Positions 61,916 to 64,000 of a stretch of 64,000 nucleotides of DNA are shown here, in pieces; position 1 is the stretch's first letter; each line of letters begins with the position of its first letter. This stretch comes from Shewanella halifaxensis HAW-EB4 (GTDB lineage: Bacteria; Pseudomonadota; Gammaproteobacteria; Enterobacterales; Shewanellaceae). The stretch covers positions 124,001 to 188,000 of the forward strand of contig NC_010334.1 in assembly GCF_000019185.1 (NCBI RefSeq), in the 5' to 3' direction. Under the pieces are notes generated by a model. That model had not been told where the DNA came from and ran no database searches. It was given only the letters and a program-made list of their open reading frames with translations. Position numbers and translations under genes: made by a program.

Positions 61916-62460
61916 TGAAATCTCCATTCGATCTACAAGATGCCTTGTTTATAGGGTTCTGCGCCACATTACTGGTGGTGCTAAAAAGTATGTTACGTCT
62001 CAAGCTAGGCTTGAGTGGTCACTCCATGTTCTTGATGACTTTCTTCTACCTAATCTGCTATGGCGCTGTCGGTAGAGTTGGCTGCATTACAGCTTGTGGT
62101 TTGTTAGCGGGATTGATCGCCATGATGCTCAGTGTTGGCAAAGGTGGACCAATGATTTTGCTTAAGTTTGGCTTGCCTGCTATGGCCATGGATCTAGCAT
62201 TACTGTTTATGGCAGGGATGTTTAGTTTACGCTGGCGAAGCATTATCTTAGCGCTGGTGGGCTGTTTGGCTTGGGCTGGAAAGGGATGGATAGGCAATCT
62301 ACTCGTAGGGATGAGTGGCCAAGTTGCGCTGGCAAAATTTGGACTCAGTTTTATACAAGGTGGTGCATTTGCCATCGCCGCAGCGCTGTTAGTGCCTCCA
62401 GTATTAAAACGGTTACATGCTCATGACTTGCTACATCGAGGCCAGATTGAAGATAAATAA
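61915..62460 (+). CDS. Probable ECF substrate-binding (S) component
   Basis: A 181-residue protein with five or six membrane segments and little loop sequence (LIGFCATLLVVL..., FLMTFFYLICYGAVGRVGC, LLAGLIAMMLSVGKGGPMILLKFGLPAMAMDLALLFMAG). Size, topology and gene order (A-T-S) fit an ECF S component, which sets specificity. I cannot assign it to a known S family such as BioY, ThiT, QueT or CbiMN. The ATG at 61915 overlaps the ecfT stop (TAATG); an earlier frame start at 61891 lies inside ecfT. GKGGPMILLKFGLP is the most notable conserved-looking segment. Confidence 0.72.
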   Translation: MKSPFDLQDALFIGFCATLLVVLKSMLRLKLGLSGHSMFLMTFFYLICYGAVGRVGCITACGLLAGLIAMMLSVGKGGPMILLKFGLPAMAMDLALLFMAGMFSLRWRSIILALVGCLAWAGKGWIGNLLVGMSGQVALAKFGLSFIQGGAFAIAAALLVPPVLKRLHAHDLLHRGQIEDK

Positions 62461-62508
62461 CGTAATTTTCTATATTGGTATTACACTAAAAATAAATAAG
62501 GGTTTTAG

Positions 62509-63270
62509 ATGAAAGCTTGGTTGATCTGCATTGATGACACCGATGATATCGGCACTAAAGGCACGGGAGAAATTGCCGAAGAGATTGCGGCCAAACTTGC
62601 GCCCCCTCCACTCACTGCGGATGACAAAATACCCGTTACCCGACTTGTGACCCGCCATCAACTCTTTGTGCATCCAGATATTCCTTATACTTCGCATAAT
62701 AGCGCCATGTGTTTTCAGATTGAAACTGAACTCAGCTTCGATGAGATAAAAGCAATCTGTATCGCGCATTTAAAGCAAGAGTCTGCAGCGGCTTCCGATC
62801 CCGGGCTAGCCATCTTAGATTTAGCCTCCAGCTATGACATCGAGCAACTTATCGCCTTTGGTCAGCAATCTAAAGTTGAAGTGAAGACAAAAGATCAAGC
62901 TTACACTTTGGCAGAGGTGTTAGGCATTGATCTGTCGGAGCATGGCGGCACGGGCCAAGGCATCATTGGTGCTCTCGCAGGCTTGGGGTTACGACTCAGT
63001 GGTCAAGATGGTCGTGTTAAAGGCCAGCTAAAGTTAGGACAAACGTCAGACGGATCAGGTGAAGTGCAGATGAGTGTTGCAGAGGTATTAGCAGCGACTG
63101 GACTACAGGCAGTGATCTCGGTTGACGGAGAGAAGCTCGCGGGCGATCAGGTGCTGACACTTAAAGGTAAGATCAAAGCGGTATTGACTCAATATCAATT
63201 TGCGCTGTTAGTCTGCGGTGATTCAGGGCGCTGGCTAAATGCGACTAAACAAGAATTAAAACCTTATTAA
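62509..63270 (+). CDS. TiaS-like protein of the ECF operon
   Basis: A 253-residue protein whose N-terminus MKAWLICIDDTDDIGTKGTG recalls the start of archaeal TiaS (tRNA-Ile2 agmatinylcytidine synthetase), where IDDTD binds nucleotide or metal. HQLFVHPDIPYTSHNSAMCF and EHGGTGQGIIGALAGLGLRLSG continue the likeness. It lacks the OB and zinc-ribbon domains of full TiaS and is not expected to modify tRNA in a gammaproteobacterium. It lies 48 bases after the S component and before a small zinc-ribbon gene. A ligand-processing or cofactor-related kinase role is possible. Function unknown. Confidence 0.7.
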   Translation: MKAWLICIDDTDDIGTKGTGEIAEEIAAKLAPPPLTADDKIPVTRLVTRHQLFVHPDIPYTSHNSAMCFQIETELSFDEIKAICIAHLKQESAAASDPGLAILDLASSYDIEQLIAFGQQSKVEVKTKDQAYTLAEVLGIDLSEHGGTGQGIIGALAGLGLRLSGQDGRVKGQLKLGQTSDGSGEVQMSVAEVLAATGLQAVISVDGEKLAGDQVLTLKGKIKAVLTQYQFALLVCGDSGRWLNATKQELKPY

Positions 63271-63297
63271 TATTAGGTGCTAGAATTGGAGAGGATT

Positions 63298-63513
63298 ATG
63301 CAGCAGTGGTTTATCCAAGTAGATGGTTTATGGCAGTTTAAGTTTGGCATTGAAGATCATCTTCTTGCGCGTGAAGCAGCTGCACATTGTGAGGTGTTTC
63401 TCAGCGATGACGAAGATGAGCATACCGATAATGTTTTACGCTCCTGTTATAACTGCATGTACCGTCGTTGGCAACCGCTGAGCTTTCAATGCCATAAATG
63501 TCGTGCTGAATAA
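63298..63513 (+). CDS. Small zinc-ribbon-like protein
   Basis: A 71-residue protein with two CX2C knuckles near its end (SCYNCMYRRWQPLSFQCHKC), likely binding one zinc or iron ion. The first 40 residues are an acidic domain (HCEVFLSDDEDEHTDNV). The ATG at 63298 follows GGAGAGG. It is 27 bases after the TiaS-like gene and ends the operon. Full-length TiaS has a C-terminal zinc ribbon, so this could be a split-off partner for the TiaS-like protein. I do not recognise a named family. Confidence 0.65.
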   Translation: MQQWFIQVDGLWQFKFGIEDHLLAREAAAHCEVFLSDDEDEHTDNVLRSCYNCMYRRWQPLSFQCHKCRAE

Positions 63514-63754
63514 CGAGATTAAAATTACTCATTAAATGTAGTATTTTCTTACGGTTTGGAGTGTATTTATCGTGTATTAATTAACGTTGTCTATGGTGAT
63601 TTAACAGTTCAGAGAATAGAATAGCCAACTTCTTACGGTAAATTATAAGATGAACTCGGTATCGGCTGAGTCACAACATCGAATTGCAGTGAGGGGTGCA
63701 GTGGCTGATTAGTCGCTGTATTTAAAGCTAAATCATCCGGAGACCTAAAAGATA

Positions 63755-64000
63755 ATGGGTGATTCAATTGAATCAAGCAGCTTAATCAAAATACCCGTCT
63801 CTAAGCTAAAAGTGGGTATGTTTGTTGAGGCCATCGACAAGAATAAGAGTCTAGTCAATATCGCTAATGCTGGCCAAATTCGCAGTGCCGAGGCGATACT
63901 GAGGCTGCATAAGAGTAATGTGACTCATGTGTGGGTCAATGGTGAACGCTCGTTGCCGGAGTTAGGCTTGGGCAGAGTCGCTTCTGCACCTAAACCCTTT
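63755..64000 (+). CDS. DUF3391 / HD-GYP-type protein, N-terminal part
   Basis: A gene that runs off the window end: 82 codons without a stop. The translation reads SLIKIPVSKLKVGMFVEAID..., then AGQIRSAEAILRLHKSNVTHVWVNGER. This is the DUF3391 domain found before HD-GYP cyclic di-GMP phosphodiesterase domains. The ATG at 63755 has GGAG 12 bases upstream. The catalytic domain would be beyond 64000, so enzymatic activity is presumed from domain pairing. Confidence 0.78.
   Translation, partial: MGDSIESSSLIKIPVSKLKVGMFVEAIDKNKSLVNIANAGQIRSAEAILRLHKSNVTHVWVNGERSLPELGLGRVASAPKPF

Overview
The window looks like a chromosomal segment of a marine gammaproteobacterium, most likely Shewanella or a close relative. 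I base this on gene content and protein flavour: duplicated Tat-exported Cys-type formate dehydrogenases, a small Tat-leader peptide upstream of fdhA, molybdenum cofactor (Moco) genes next to ETF-ubiquinone oxidoreductase, RyhB-type sRNAs, and a GlyGly-CTERM-like surface protein. No tRNA, rRNA, CRISPR array, insertion sequence or complete prophage was seen.

Left part (1-21.2 kb) centres on molybdenum/tungsten respiration. Two near-identical formate dehydrogenase clusters (the first cut by the window edge) are followed by a HemN/HutW-like radical SAM enzyme, a PfkB kinase, a diguanylate cyclase, a MOSC protein, a DUF4870 membrane protein and ETF-QO on the minus strand. Then comes a long plus-strand set: Moco riboswitch, moaA-moaB-moaC-moaD-moaE, modA-modB-modC.

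Middle part (21.3-38.2 kb): a ygiW/PepSY/two-component operon, an RluA-family enzyme, coaD, an outer-membrane Wzi-type protein, a three-gene membrane/glycosyl-transfer operon, then accessory DNA. The accessory DNA holds a tandem array of about 256-bp units carrying REP-like palindromes, mutM, two homologous hairpin-array elements that bracket an Ig-like lipoprotein gene, and an orphan BRO-type antirepressor gene.

The minus-strand block at 38.3-44.1 kb returns to Mo/W: a second moaA, a mobB-moeA fusion, mobA and a tungstate-type transporter tupA-tupB-tupC. tupA has a good sigma-54 promoter. A divergent operon encodes an NtrC-type regulator and its kinase, and the shared gap holds TGTCCC/GGGACA inverted repeats, so a Mo- or W-responsive switch is plausible.

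Right part (47.9-64 kb): two tandem RyhB-type sRNA genes with Fur boxes, a GNAT enzyme, a YhhQ-type queuosine-precursor transporter, a 1761-residue surface protein and menF. A plus-strand operon follows: TonB receptor, fused double EcfA ATPase, EcfT, a probable S component, a TiaS-like protein and a small zinc-ribbon protein. I cannot assign its substrate, and it is the best candidate here for an undescribed system. The window ends inside a DUF3391/HD-GYP gene.
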